DNA of 64,000 bases. It comes from Streptomyces dysideae (lineage in GTDB: Bacteria > Actinomycetota > Actinomycetes > Streptomycetales > Streptomycetaceae). Made by a program: the position numbers and the translations under genes. The notes under the pieces are model-generated. The model ran no database searches and was not told the origin of the DNA. It worked only from the letters and a program-made list of their open reading frames with translations. Shown in pieces: positions 17,130 through 24,537 of this stretch. Location: NCBI RefSeq assembly GCF_001514305.1, contig NZ_KQ949117.1, positions 20,754-84,753 of the forward strand. Reading direction: 5' to 3'. Every line of letters begins with the position of its first letter. The first letter of the stretch is position 1.

Positions 17130-18632
17130 ATGTCCTCACCGCTGTCCGCAGCCCCGAAGTTCCGCCTGTCCAAGCCTGACTGGCTCGACTCCCCGAAGGT
17201 CTTCCGTACCGAGGTGCTGGCCGGCCTCGTGGTCGCCCTGGCCCTGATCCCCGAGGCGATCTCCTTCTCCATCATCGCCGGGGTCGACCCGGCGGTCGGC
17301 CTGTTCGCGTCCTTCACCATGGCCGTCGTCATCTCGATCGTCGGCGGCCGCAAGGCGATGATCTCCGCCGCGACCGGCGCGATCGCCCTGGTCATCGCCC
17401 CGCTCAACCGGGAGCACGGACTCGGCTACCTGATTGCGGCCGTCATCCTCGCCGGCGTCTTTCAGGTGATCCTGGGCGCACTCGGTGTGGCCAAGCTCAT
17501 GCGGTTCGTGCCGCGCAGCGTCATGGTCGGCTTCGTCAACGCCCTCGCCATCCTGATCTTCATGGCGCAGGTGCCGGAGCTGCACGACGTGCCGTGGATG
17601 GTCTACCCGCTGGTCATCGGCGGTCTCGCCCTGATGGTGCTCTTCCCGAAGGTCACCAAGGTGATCCCGGCCCCGCTGGTCTCCATCATCGTCCTGACCG
17701 TGATCACCGTGGCGGCCGCGATCGCGGTGCCGACCGTGGGTGACAAGGGTGCACTGCCCTCCTCGCTGCCGGTGCCGGGGCTGCCGGACGTGCCCTTCAC
17801 GATGGACACGCTGACCACCATCGCCCCCTACGCCTTCGCGATGGCGCTGGTCGGTCTGATGGAGTCGCTGATGACGGCCAAGCTGGTCGACGACATCACC
17901 GATACTCACTCGGGCAAGACCCGCGAGTCGATCGGCCAGGGCGTCGCCAACATCGTCACCGGCTTCTTCGGCGGCATGGGCGGCTGCGCGATGATCGGCC
18001 AGACGATGATCAACGTGAAGGTTTCCGGCGCGCGCACCCGGCTCTCCACCTTCCTGGCGGGCTCCTTCCTGATGGTGCTGTGCATCGTCTTCGGCCCGGT
18101 CGTCTCCGACATTCCCATGGCCGCCCTGGTCGCCGTCATGATCATGGTGTCGTTCGCGACCTTCGACTGGCACTCCATCGCCCCCAAGACCGTCAAGCGG
18201 ATGCCGATCGGCGAGATGACCGTCATGATCGTCACCGTCGCCTGTGTGGTCGCCACCCACAACCTCGCCATCGGCGTCGTCGTCGGCTGCATCACCGCGA
18301 TGGTCATCTTCGCCAAGCGTGTTGCGCACCTGGCCAACGTCTCCGGCGTCGTAGACCCCGACGGCAACCAGGTCGTCTACGCGGTCACCGGCGAGCTGTT
18401 CTTCGCCTCCTCCAACGACCTCGTCTACCAGTTCAACTACAAGGACGACCCGGACGACGTCGTCATAGACCTCTCCGACGCCCACATCTGGGACGCCTCC
18501 TCCGTCGCCGCCCTGGACGCGGTGGAGACCAAGTACGCCCAGCGCGGCAAGAAGGTCACCATCATCGGCCTGAACAAGCCCAGCGCCGACATGCACGGGC
18601 GCCTCGCCGGCCAGTTGACCGGCAGCCACTGA
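17130..18632 (+). CDS. SulP-family anion permease with STAS domain
   Basis: 500 residues from ATG 17130 (no strong ribosome-binding site; a GTG at 17100 is possible). The first part contains EVLAGLVVALALIPEAISFS, the SulP signature near TM1, then about ten more hydrophobic segments including FVNALAILIFMAQVPELHDV. Residues from about 400 on form a STAS domain (VVYAVTGELFFASSNDLVYQ, VVIDLSDAHIWDASSVAALD). SulP carriers move sulfate, bicarbonate or related anions, often with sodium or protons; the substrate is not decidable here. The permease carries no fused carbonic anhydrase. Confidence 0.9.
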   Translation: MSSPLSAAPKFRLSKPDWLDSPKVFRTEVLAGLVVALALIPEAISFSIIAGVDPAVGLFASFTMAVVISIVGGRKAMISAATGAIALVIAPLNREHGLGYLIAAVILAGVFQVILGALGVAKLMRFVPRSVMVGFVNALAILIFMAQVPELHDVPWMVYPLVIGGLALMVLFPKVTKVIPAPLVSIIVLTVITVAAAIAVPTVGDKGALPSSLPVPGLPDVPFTMDTLTTIAPYAFAMALVGLMESLMTAKLVDDITDTHSGKTRESIGQGVANIVTGFFGGMGGCAMIGQTMINVKVSGARTRLSTFLAGSFLMVLCIVFGPVVSDIPMAALVAVMIMVSFATFDWHSIAPKTVKRMPIGEMTVMIVTVACVVATHNLAIGVVVGCITAMVIFAKRVAHLANVSGVVDPDGNQVVYAVTGELFFASSNDLVYQFNYKDDPDDVVIDLSDAHIWDASSVAALDAVETKYAQRGKKVTIIGLNKPSADMHGRLAGQLTGSH

Positions 18633-18641
18633 CCGGACCGG

Positions 18642-18681
18642 CCGCCCTTCCCCGACCACGGACGTAGGTGGGGGAGGGCGG
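18642..18681 (+). terminator. Terminator after sulP
   Basis: CCGCCCTTCCCC (18642-18653) pairs with GGGGAGGGCGG (18671-18681) with one bulge, shortly after the sulP stop. Confidence 0.65.
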
Positions 18682-18686
18682 TCTCT

Positions 18687-19505
18687 CCGCGCGTGGGCCG
18701 GGCCCGGAGAATGCCCTGACGCCGGGAGCCGGGTCCGCGGCGCCTCGATGCCGCTCCTCCTCAGTCCCATCGAGTTCGAAGAGAAGCACCACGCCGACCG
18801 GGCAACGGCCGAACCAGTGAACCTGAAACCACGTCAACCCGCCCTGACCTGCCAGTGCCCCGGCAGGCAACGTTCGCCCGTCAAGGAGCGGCGTCCGGTG
18901 CGTGCTCTCGGCGTGCCAGGTACAAGCCCTCGTACTGGACGTACCTGGGTTTGTACCCGGTGCGGCGAGTGGGGGCACCTCCCACGCCCTTGAGGCAGTG
19001 GGGGAGCGTGCCGGGCGCCGTGGGTGCTGTGGGGGACTTTCGAAACACCCCCTAGTCAGCCACTCCCGCGCAGCGGGGGAACCTCAAGCCACGTCCTGGC
19101 ATCAGCAGGGAGCACGTCTACTACCGCTCGTCGGGGCATCGAGGCGAGCAGTTCACGGCTGGACGAGGTGCTCATCGACACACCCGATGCCCTCTTCTCG
19201 AAATTCGAACACCTGGGCGTATGCGGTCGAGCTGAGGTTCAAAAAGCCGCTGATGCCTCAGGTCACGCCATGGCTCTGAGGTTCTCGGCTACTTCTCCGT
19301 GGGTGCTCGTGAGGGTCGGATCGCACCGCTGTTGACCGTGGTTGTCCGCTCTTACGGGCACGCTGTGCGCACGGGCGCTACCGGCAGCCGGGTCATACGT
19401 GCGCGCGACGCTTACGCCGATCGGATCGCATCGTCTCTCAGGCTGATCCGGAGTGTCCGTCGCGACTGCACATGCCGGGATCCGACACTCAGGCGTGGAC
19501 CTGCG
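18687..19505. other. Gene-poor stretch with remnants and the second 58-bp repeat
   Basis: No intact gene is supported. At about 19140-19305 the plus strand has protein-like sequence (SRLDEVLIDTPDALFSKFEH, ADASGHAMALRFSATSPW) without a start, a remnant of a protein I cannot name. It runs straight into the repeat at 19307. A G-rich, partly palindromic segment lies near 18970-19010. Confidence 0.45.
19307..19364 (+). repeat. 58-bp dispersed repeat, copy 2
   Basis: Same orientation and one mismatch relative to 1306-1363, 18 kb away. Both copies end a decayed reading frame with the residues VRVGSHRC on the plus strand. Confidence 0.75.
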
Positions 19506-19545
19506 AATGTTGGTGACATACGCTTCTATGTACATCACCAACATT
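19506..19545. promoter_or_regulatory. Operator of the second vapBC operon
   Basis: AATGTTGGTGA (19506-19516) and TCACCAACATT (19535-19545) form perfect 11-bp arms with an 18-nt spacer, ending 17 bp before the vapB start. Typical of an antitoxin autoregulatory site. Confidence 0.7.
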
Positions 19546-19561
19546 GCGCAGGAGGTGCGGC

Positions 19562-19783
19562 ATGTCTGTGACCCAGATCGACATCGATGACGACGCCCTG
19601 GAGCGTGCCATGGCGCTGTCCAAGGTCAGGACCAAGAAGGAGGCGGTCAATCTCGCTCTGCACTTCTACGCCGAGCAGCAGGAGCGTGCGGCGCGCATCA
19701 GCCGACACTTTGAGCGTGCGCGTGAGTGGGGTGCCGTCGAGGACGCCGAGCGCCTGCACCGGGCGGAGAAGGACAGCCGGTGA
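19562..19783 (+). CDS. vapB: VapB antitoxin
   Basis: 73 residues from ATG 19562, with AGGAGG 6 bp upstream. VTQIDIDDDALERAMALSKV and TKKEAVNLALHFYAEQQERA are the strand and helices of the short VapB ribbon-helix-helix family common in actinobacteria. The tail (EWGAVEDAERLHRAEKDSR) would bind the toxin. The TGA overlaps the vapC GTG. An 11-bp dyad in front suggests autorepression. Confidence 0.88.
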   Translation: MSVTQIDIDDDALERAMALSKVRTKKEAVNLALHFYAEQQERAARISRHFERAREWGAVEDAERLHRAEKDSR

Positions 19784-20190
19784 TCTACCTGCTCGACACG
19801 TCCGGCCTGGTCCGGTTGCTCCGCGATCCAAAACTGCAATCGGCCTGGTACGACGCGATAGACGCCGGGTCCATCGCATCCTGCTACGTACAGCGAGCCG
19901 AATTCCTCTGCAGCGCCCGGAGCGGACGCGAGTACGACGAGATCGCGGAGATGTTCGCCGACCTCTATCCCGACGCGGCGGTGCCGAAGAACGCGGGGCG
20001 CTGGACCAGCGCGGTGCAACACCGTATGGCCCAGGCCGGGGAGCATCGCAGTGCCTCGGCGGTGGACCTCGTCATCGCCGCCACCGCGGCCCACCACGGC
20101 CTGGCCGTCCTCCACGACGATGCCGACTACCGTGCCATTGCCCGGCACGCATCCGACCTGACCGAGCACAACGTCCACGACATCGCCTGA
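19780..20190 (+). CDS. vapC: VapC PIN-domain ribonuclease toxin
   Basis: 136 residues from GTG 19780. PIN acidic residues are seen in IYLLDTSGLVRLL (Asp), YVQRAEFLCSAR (Glu), SASAVDLVIAATAAHHGLAV (Asp) and LHDDADYRAIA (Asp). Family members are sequence-specific tRNA/rRNA endonucleases held inactive by VapB. It belongs to a different VapC subgroup from the gene at 9057-9500. Confidence 0.9.
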   Translation: MIYLLDTSGLVRLLRDPKLQSAWYDAIDAGSIASCYVQRAEFLCSARSGREYDEIAEMFADLYPDAAVPKNAGRWTSAVQHRMAQAGEHRSASAVDLVIAATAAHHGLAVLHDDADYRAIARHASDLTEHNVHDIA

Positions 20191-20244
20191 GGCGCTTCCA
20201 CAGCCCGACAGAATGTGGCCGGGGAAGGTTTCCAAGCGGGTGCC

Positions 20245-21062
20245 ACCGACGGAAGACGGCGCCTGGTCGGTGTACGCGCTTCTCTTCGACGGTGCGGGCG
20301 TGCTGGGCATGACGTTGCCGTTCAGCCCGGCGCCCGAAGCCTCCGACGGCATCGCGCACGTCTACCTCGAAGTGGCCGTCGTCGTACCGCTGTTCGTGCT
20401 CACCGGGCGGTTCCTGGAAGCTCGGGCCAGGAACGGCACCGGGGCGGCTCTGCGATCGCTGGTCCAACTCGCCGCGAAGGAAGTGGCGGTACGAGAGGAC
20501 GGAGCCGAGCGGCTGGTCCCTGTCGAGGAGTTGAGGGCCGGTCAGGTCTTCATCGTCCGCCCCGGTGAGCGCGTCGCCACCGACGGCGTGGTGGCGGAGG
20601 GCAGTTCCGCCGTGGACCTCTCCCTGGTCACGGGGAGAGCGAGCCGGTCGAGGCCGGACCGGGTTCAGCCGTGGTCGGCGGGGCGGTCAACGCCGGCGGA
20701 CTGCTGCTCGTACGGGCTACCGCGGTCGGTGTGGACACACAGCTTGCCCGCATCACCCGGCTGGTGACCGAGGCGCAGGCGGGCATGGCGCGGGCGCAGC
20801 GGCTGGCGGACGCGGCGGCGGGGGTGTTCGTGCCGGTGGTGCTGACGTTCGCCGTGACCGCTCGGGTTCTGGCTGGGTGCCGGGGCCGACCTGCAGGCCG
20901 CCGTCACCATGTGCGTGGCCGTCCTGGTGGTGGCGTGCCCGTGTGCGCTGGGGCTGGTCACGCCGACCGCGCTGATGGCCGCCACCGGGCCCGGCGCGCA
21001 GCTCGGTGTTCTGGTCCGGGGCCCGCAGGCCCCGGAGGGGCTGCAGCACATCGACACGGTCG
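20245..21062 (+). pseudogene. copA: Copper-type P1B ATPase (CopA-like), frameshifted and truncated
   Basis: Three frames together give VYLEVAVVVPLFVLTGRFLE, then the actuator domain (VRPGERVATDGVVAEGSSAV, ending SLVTG where TGE should be). After a shift near 20640 comes VGVDTQLARITRLVTEAQAG, and after another shift near 20870 MCVAVLVVACPCALGLVTPT, with the CPC metal motif. The copy stops at about 21062, before the DKTGT phosphorylation site, at the border of the duplicated fucosidase end. It cannot pump copper. Confidence 0.85.
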
Positions 21063-21073
21063 GGGCCCGGCCG

Positions 21074-21483
21074 GCAGGTTCCAGCGGAGCACCGTCTCAC
21101 AGCCACTTTGACAATCCGTGCGTGCTCCGGCACCCAGGCCGTCGACTGCTATCCGGGACGTCGTCACCGCAATCAATGCCATCGATCCACAGGAGTGGGC
21201 CATATCCTCACGAAGAATGACTCGCCGTACGTTTCTGAGCGCGGGTGCGGCGAGCGCCGCGAGCGCCCTGCCGATCGTCCCCGGCTTCTCCGGCCTGCTG
21301 TCGCAGGCGTTCGCCGCGGACACACAGACCAACCTGAGCAAGATGGTCGACATGCGGTTCGGCATGTTCAACCACTTCGGCCTGGGCACGTTCACGAACC
21401 AGGAGTGGGCCGAACCCAACCAGAGCGCCACCCTCTTCGCTCCCCCGAGCGTCAACTGCGCGCAGTGGGCCGACGCGGCGGTT
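21074..21483 (+). pseudogene. Inverted partial copy of the alpha-L-fucosidase gene (promoter plus 5' end)
   Basis: Colinear with the complement of 26200-26615. It covers the upstream region, leader (TRRTFLSAG) and the start of the GH29 domain (DTQTNLSKMVDMRFGMFNHF, NQEWAEPNQSATLFAPPS), and breaks after NCAQWADAAV. The ATG of the intact gene has become ATA. Differences are scattered, so the duplication is not recent. With the intact copy it forms a 410-bp inverted repeat enclosing about 4.7 kb. Confidence 0.88.
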
Positions 21484-21677
21484 CGCGTTCCGCCATCTGC
21501 CGGCAGCGGCTTTCACGAGGTGAGTTCCGGTGGAGGCGCCAACCGTGACACCCGGCGGCCGGAAAACGCCGTCCGAGAGGGGTATTTGCATCCCGCTAAC
21601 AGCAGGGCCGTGAACGGCGGAGCCGCGTAACCTCCGGGCAACACCGAGGCGGTGTGTGACGTGCGTCACGTCATCCC

Positions 21678-21713
21678 ATTGGTTACGTTGAGGTGACTGG
21701 TTACCGATGGTGA
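21678..21713 (+). promoter_or_regulatory. GGTTAC-type repeated motif before the first SnoaL gene
   Basis: ATTGGTTACG, then CTGGTTACCGATGGTGA, with GGTTAC cores 18 bp apart. The same arrangement occurs at 23313-23363 before the HxlR gene, so both are candidate HxlR-binding promoters. Confidence 0.55.
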
Positions 21714-21760
21714 CTATGGAGGTGCAGCAGGACGAACTCACCGAAGGAGAGGGGCCGGCC

Positions 21761-22162
21761 ATGCGGTCCACCACCGCGCTCAGGATCGCCCGGCAGTACG
21801 CCGACGCGGTCTCCGACAAGGACTTCGCCACCGTCACGGGCTTGTTCGCCGACGACATCGTGTGGCACCAGCCGGGCGACAACCGCTTCTCCGGTTCGCA
21901 TCGCGGCACGGCCGCGATCGGCGAGATGTTCGGCGGCATGATGACGGTCACCGAAGGAACGTTCGCGCTGGAGCCGACCACGGAGCCCATGGCGAACGGC
22001 TCGCTGGTCGCGGTACCCGTCCACTTCTCGGCCGTGCGGGACGGCGTGGAGATGGGGATGAACGGCGTCGACCTGCTGCGGATCGAGGGCGAGCGCATCG
22101 CGGAGGTCTGGCTCTTCTCGGCGGGCCAGCAGGGCGAGGACGAGTTCTGGGGCAATGCCTGA
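21761..22162 (+). CDS. SnoaL-like (NTF2-fold) protein, first copy
   Basis: 133 residues from ATG 21761, with AAGGAG upstream (in-frame ATG at 21707 also possible). ALRIARQYADAVSDKDFATV, FADDIVWHQPGDNRFSGSHR and LLRIEGERIAEVWLFSAGQQ are the helix and strands of a cone-shaped SnoaL fold. Such proteins are polyketide cyclases, isomerases or of unknown role; no specific substrate is suggested. Clear paralogue of the gene at 22289. A GGTTAC motif shared with the HxlR gene lies upstream, so co-regulation is likely. Confidence 0.8.
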   Translation: MRSTTALRIARQYADAVSDKDFATVTGLFADDIVWHQPGDNRFSGSHRGTAAIGEMFGGMMTVTEGTFALEPTTEPMANGSLVAVPVHFSAVRDGVEMGMNGVDLLRIEGERIAEVWLFSAGQQGEDEFWGNA

Positions 22163-22288
22163 GAGCGGGTCTGCCGAAACCTGACCGGGCGTCGTCGATC
22201 CATCCCGAGTCGCGTATGTCGCGCCTCGCATCCAACCCGTAACAGTAAGTCGTACTGCCTCTATGCCAGGGGCGTAAGGAGTGTTGTC

Positions 22289-22684
22289 ATGACCAGCAAG
22301 AACGTCGACATCGCGAGTGAGTACTTCCAGGCCGTGCGGACGGGTGACTTTCCCAAGGTGGGGGAGCTTCTGGACGAGGGGATCGTCTGGCATCAGCCGG
22401 GCGCCAACCGGTTCTCCGGTGAGCGCAAGGGGCGCGACGCCGTCTTCGCGATGCTCGGCGGGATGATGGAGGCCAGCCAGGGCTCCTTCGCCATCGACGC
22501 GGTCCACGCCCTCATGGGCAACGGCGACATGGTGGCCGCCTCGATCCACTTCGCCGGGCGGCGCGAGGACGCCTCCATGAGCATGGACGGCGTGGATGTC
22601 CTGCGCCTCAAGGACGGCAAGATCGTCGAGATGTGGCTGTTCTCCGGCGACCAGGTGGCCGAGGACGCCTTCTGGGGACAGTAG
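22289..22684 (+). CDS. SnoaL-like (NTF2-fold) protein, second copy
   Basis: 131 residues from ATG 22289, with TAAGGAG upstream. VDIASEYFQAVRTGDFPKVG, DEGIVWHQPGANRFSGERKG and GVDVLRLKDGKIVEMWLFSG match the first copy closely, ending FWGQ where the first ends FWGNA. The two genes arose by tandem duplication, and traces of a third copy lie near 23440. Function unknown; neighbours an HxlR redox or electrophile-type regulator. Confidence 0.8.
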   Translation: MTSKNVDIASEYFQAVRTGDFPKVGELLDEGIVWHQPGANRFSGERKGRDAVFAMLGGMMEASQGSFAIDAVHALMGNGDMVAASIHFAGRREDASMSMDGVDVLRLKDGKIVEMWLFSGDQVAEDAFWGQ

Positions 22685-22710
22685 GCCGCCCGCATCCTTC
22701 CCAGTCGGAA

Positions 22711-22743
22711 GCCGTCCGGCACTGCGGTACCGTGCCGGACGGC
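22711..22743 (+). terminator. Terminator after the second SnoaL gene
   Basis: Perfect 12-bp stem GCCGTCCGGCAC / GTGCCGGACGGC with a 9-nt loop. Confidence 0.85.
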
Positions 22744-22922
22744 TTGTGGCGTGGGTTACCAGGCGACCGACGGCAGGATCCCTCGACTCCGGGCGCGAGT
22801 TCAGGGCGCCGCCCGCACCGTCGGGTCCACCTTCACGACGTTCCGCTCGCCGGTGAGCGCGGCGGACATCCAGTGCCGAGGCGAGGTCCTCCTGACGCCG
22901 AGTGCTCACCTCTGGTGACCGG

Positions 22923-23306
22923 TCACGGACACTGGCGGGCGTCGTAGCTCTCGCGGGCCGCGAGTACTTCGGAGATGTGGTCCTCGGCCCAACTACCCAA
23001 TGCATGAATCGGGGCGTGCAGGGTGCGACCCAGTGCGGTCAGCTCGTATTCGACTCTGGGCGGTACCTCGGCGTACACGTGCCGGATGACGATTCCGTCC
23101 CGTTCCAGGTCTCGGAGGGTCTCGGTGAGGACCTTGGAGCTGATGCCGTCGACGGTGGCACGCAGGTCGCGGAAGCGCATGCGGTCGGCACTGAGGGCGA
23201 TGACCACCATAGCCGTCCACTTGTTGGCGACGCGAGCGAGTGAGGTGCGGGACGGGCAGGTCGCCGTCATGACGTCGAAGGCCGGAAGCTCTGGCATGCG
23301 TGACAT
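22923..23306 (-). CDS. HxlR-family transcriptional regulator
   Basis: 127 residues from ATG 23306. The N-terminal Cys (TATCPSRTSLARVANKWTAM) is the conserved HxlR cysteine. The winged helix reads LRATVDGISSKVLTETLRDL and IVIRHVYAEVPPRVEYELTA. HxlR proteins commonly sense aldehydes, quinones or disulfide stress through that Cys. It faces the DJ-1 gene, and its own promoter region carries GGTTAC motifs also found before the SnoaL gene, so it probably controls itself and that gene. Confidence 0.88.
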   Translation of the reverse strand: MSRMPELPAFDVMTATCPSRTSLARVANKWTAMVVIALSADRMRFRDLRATVDGISSKVLTETLRDLERDGIVIRHVYAEVPPRVEYELTALGRTLHAPIHALGSWAEDHISEVLAARESYDARQCP

Positions 23307-23312
23307 CCCCTC

Positions 23313-23363
23313 ATTGGTTACGTGAAGGCGACTGTTTACCGGTGGCTGGTTACCGATGGTGAG
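23313..23363. promoter_or_regulatory. GGTTAC-type motif cluster before the HxlR gene
   Basis: ATTGGTTACG, CTGTTTACC and CTGGTTACCGATGGTGA in tandem, just upstream of the HxlR start and matching 21678-21713. Candidate autoregulatory operator of a divergent promoter. Confidence 0.55.
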
Positions 23364-23399
23364 TGTAGGGCCCCAGGAGGCAGTACTCGACTGAGCTCG

Positions 23400-23500
23400 G
23401 CTGAGGAGAACCGATCGCGGAGCCCACCACCACGCTCGCCGGTATGTTCGCCGACGACATCGCGGGCGTGACGTGGCAGATCAGCCGGCGTCTCCACGCC
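23400..23500 (+). pseudogene. Trace of a third SnoaL-like copy
   Basis: After the GGTTAC motifs the DNA resembles the start of the 21761 gene (AGCCCACCACCACGCTC, then ATGTTCGCCGACGACATCG, matching LFADDI), then loses similarity. Only a short homologous stretch remains. Confidence 0.4.
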
Positions 23501-23668
23501 GATGAGGCGCATGCAGGCGCGGTTTACGAGGGTGTGGCCGTCCCAGGATCGTCCGCAATGCCGTCGCGGCCGGGGCGCGACGCCGGTAAACCGTCCACAG
23601 CAGCGCCGGGAACTACCGGTGGGGCCGAGCGGACCAGTCAGGAGAGAACTCTCACTGGGAGGTAGTCC

Positions 23669-24349
23669 ATGGAACGCCGTACTTTCCTGCAGGCGTCCGC
23701 GTTGTCGACCGGGCTGGTGGCGACGGGCGCGCCCCTCGCCTCGGCGGCGTCGCCGTTGCGTGTCCAGATTCTGCTCTACGAGGGTGTGGAGGAACTGGAT
23801 TCCATCGCGCCTTTCGACGTGCTGTCCATCGCCGCCACCATGGGCGGCGCCATCCGGACGACACTTGTGTCGACCAACAAGCCGACCATGGTCACCGCGT
23901 CGAGGGGGCTGCGGATCGAGGTACCGCGCGGCTGGTCACCGCAGGACGCCGATGTGCTGATCGTGCCCGGCGGCATGCGGCACGACCAGCCAGGATCGGG
24001 CATGCACCGGCTGCTCGCGGACAAGGCGTTCATCCGGCGCCTCGCCGACGTCGAAGCGATCATGGTCGGGGTCTGCACGGGCGTGATGGCCTTGTCGGCG
24101 GCCGGATTCACGCGCGGCAGGCCGGCCACCACCCACTCGGACACCAAGGCCGCACTCGCCGCACAGGGCGCGAAGGTGGTCAACGCGCGCGTGGTCGATG
24201 ACGGTGACCTCGTCACGTGCGGTGGCATCACCTCCGGCCTGGATGCCGCGGTCTGGCTGGTCGAGCGGTTCCTCGGCGCGCAGTTCGCCAACCAGGTCGA
24301 GACCGTATTGGAGTACGAGCGCCGCGGCACGGTCTGGCGTAACTCGTAG
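23669..24349 (+). CDS. Exported DJ-1/PfpI-family protein
   Basis: 226 residues from ATG 23669, with GGGAGG upstream. The leader MERRTFLQASALSTGL has a twin-arginine-like RRTFL motif and ends near LASAAS. The DJ-1/PfpI domain reads RVQILLYEGVEELDSIAPFD, DVLIVPGGM, and the nucleophile elbow VGVCTGVMALSAAGF with the reactive Cys, then TTHSDTKAALAAQGAKVVN. It fits the group of isonitrile-hydratase-like/ThiJ proteins rather than a DNA-binding AraC fusion. Its distance from the HxlR regulator (divergent) suggests a stress-related role; substrate unknown. Confidence 0.85.
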   Translation: MERRTFLQASALSTGLVATGAPLASAASPLRVQILLYEGVEELDSIAPFDVLSIAATMGGAIRTTLVSTNKPTMVTASRGLRIEVPRGWSPQDADVLIVPGGMRHDQPGSGMHRLLADKAFIRRLADVEAIMVGVCTGVMALSAAGFTRGRPATTHSDTKAALAAQGAKVVNARVVDDGDLVTCGGITSGLDAAVWLVERFLGAQFANQVETVLEYERRGTVWRNS

Positions 24350-24486
24350 CGCAGCTTGAAGGATTGATCACTCTCGGCGACGAACGCGCCCCGGGGGTGG
24401 TCCATCGACGTCAACGAGACGATGCCGCGGCCGTAGAGCACCGCGTCCGGCGTAACGGCGTCGACCACGGACGGAGACGACCGTCG

Positions 24487-24524
24487 CCTCTCCTCCTCTA
24501 CAGCAGGCTGTAGAGGAGGAGAGG
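24487..24524 (-). terminator. Terminator of the fucosidase gene
   Basis: Perfect 17-bp stem (24487-24503 with 24508-24524) and a 4-nt loop, 13 bp beyond the fucosidase stop on the minus strand. Confidence 0.9.
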
Positions 24525-24537
24525 GGCGGAGGGCAGA

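Noticed and set aside
17136..18770. Minus-strand open frame opposite sulP
   Set aside because: Composition (Asp/His/Gly/Arg-rich) is typical of an antisense frame; sulP is unambiguous.
21761..24349. Secondary-metabolite cluster suggested by SnoaL-like genes
   Set aside because: No polyketide synthase, oxygenase or transferase genes are nearby; SnoaL folds are widespread outside biosynthesis.
24356..24470. Minus-strand segment VVDAVTPDAVLYGRGIVSLT and SMDHPRGAFVAESDQSFKLR
   Set aside because: Looks like a protein fragment, but it has no start or recognisable family and partly overlaps the end of the DJ-1 gene region.
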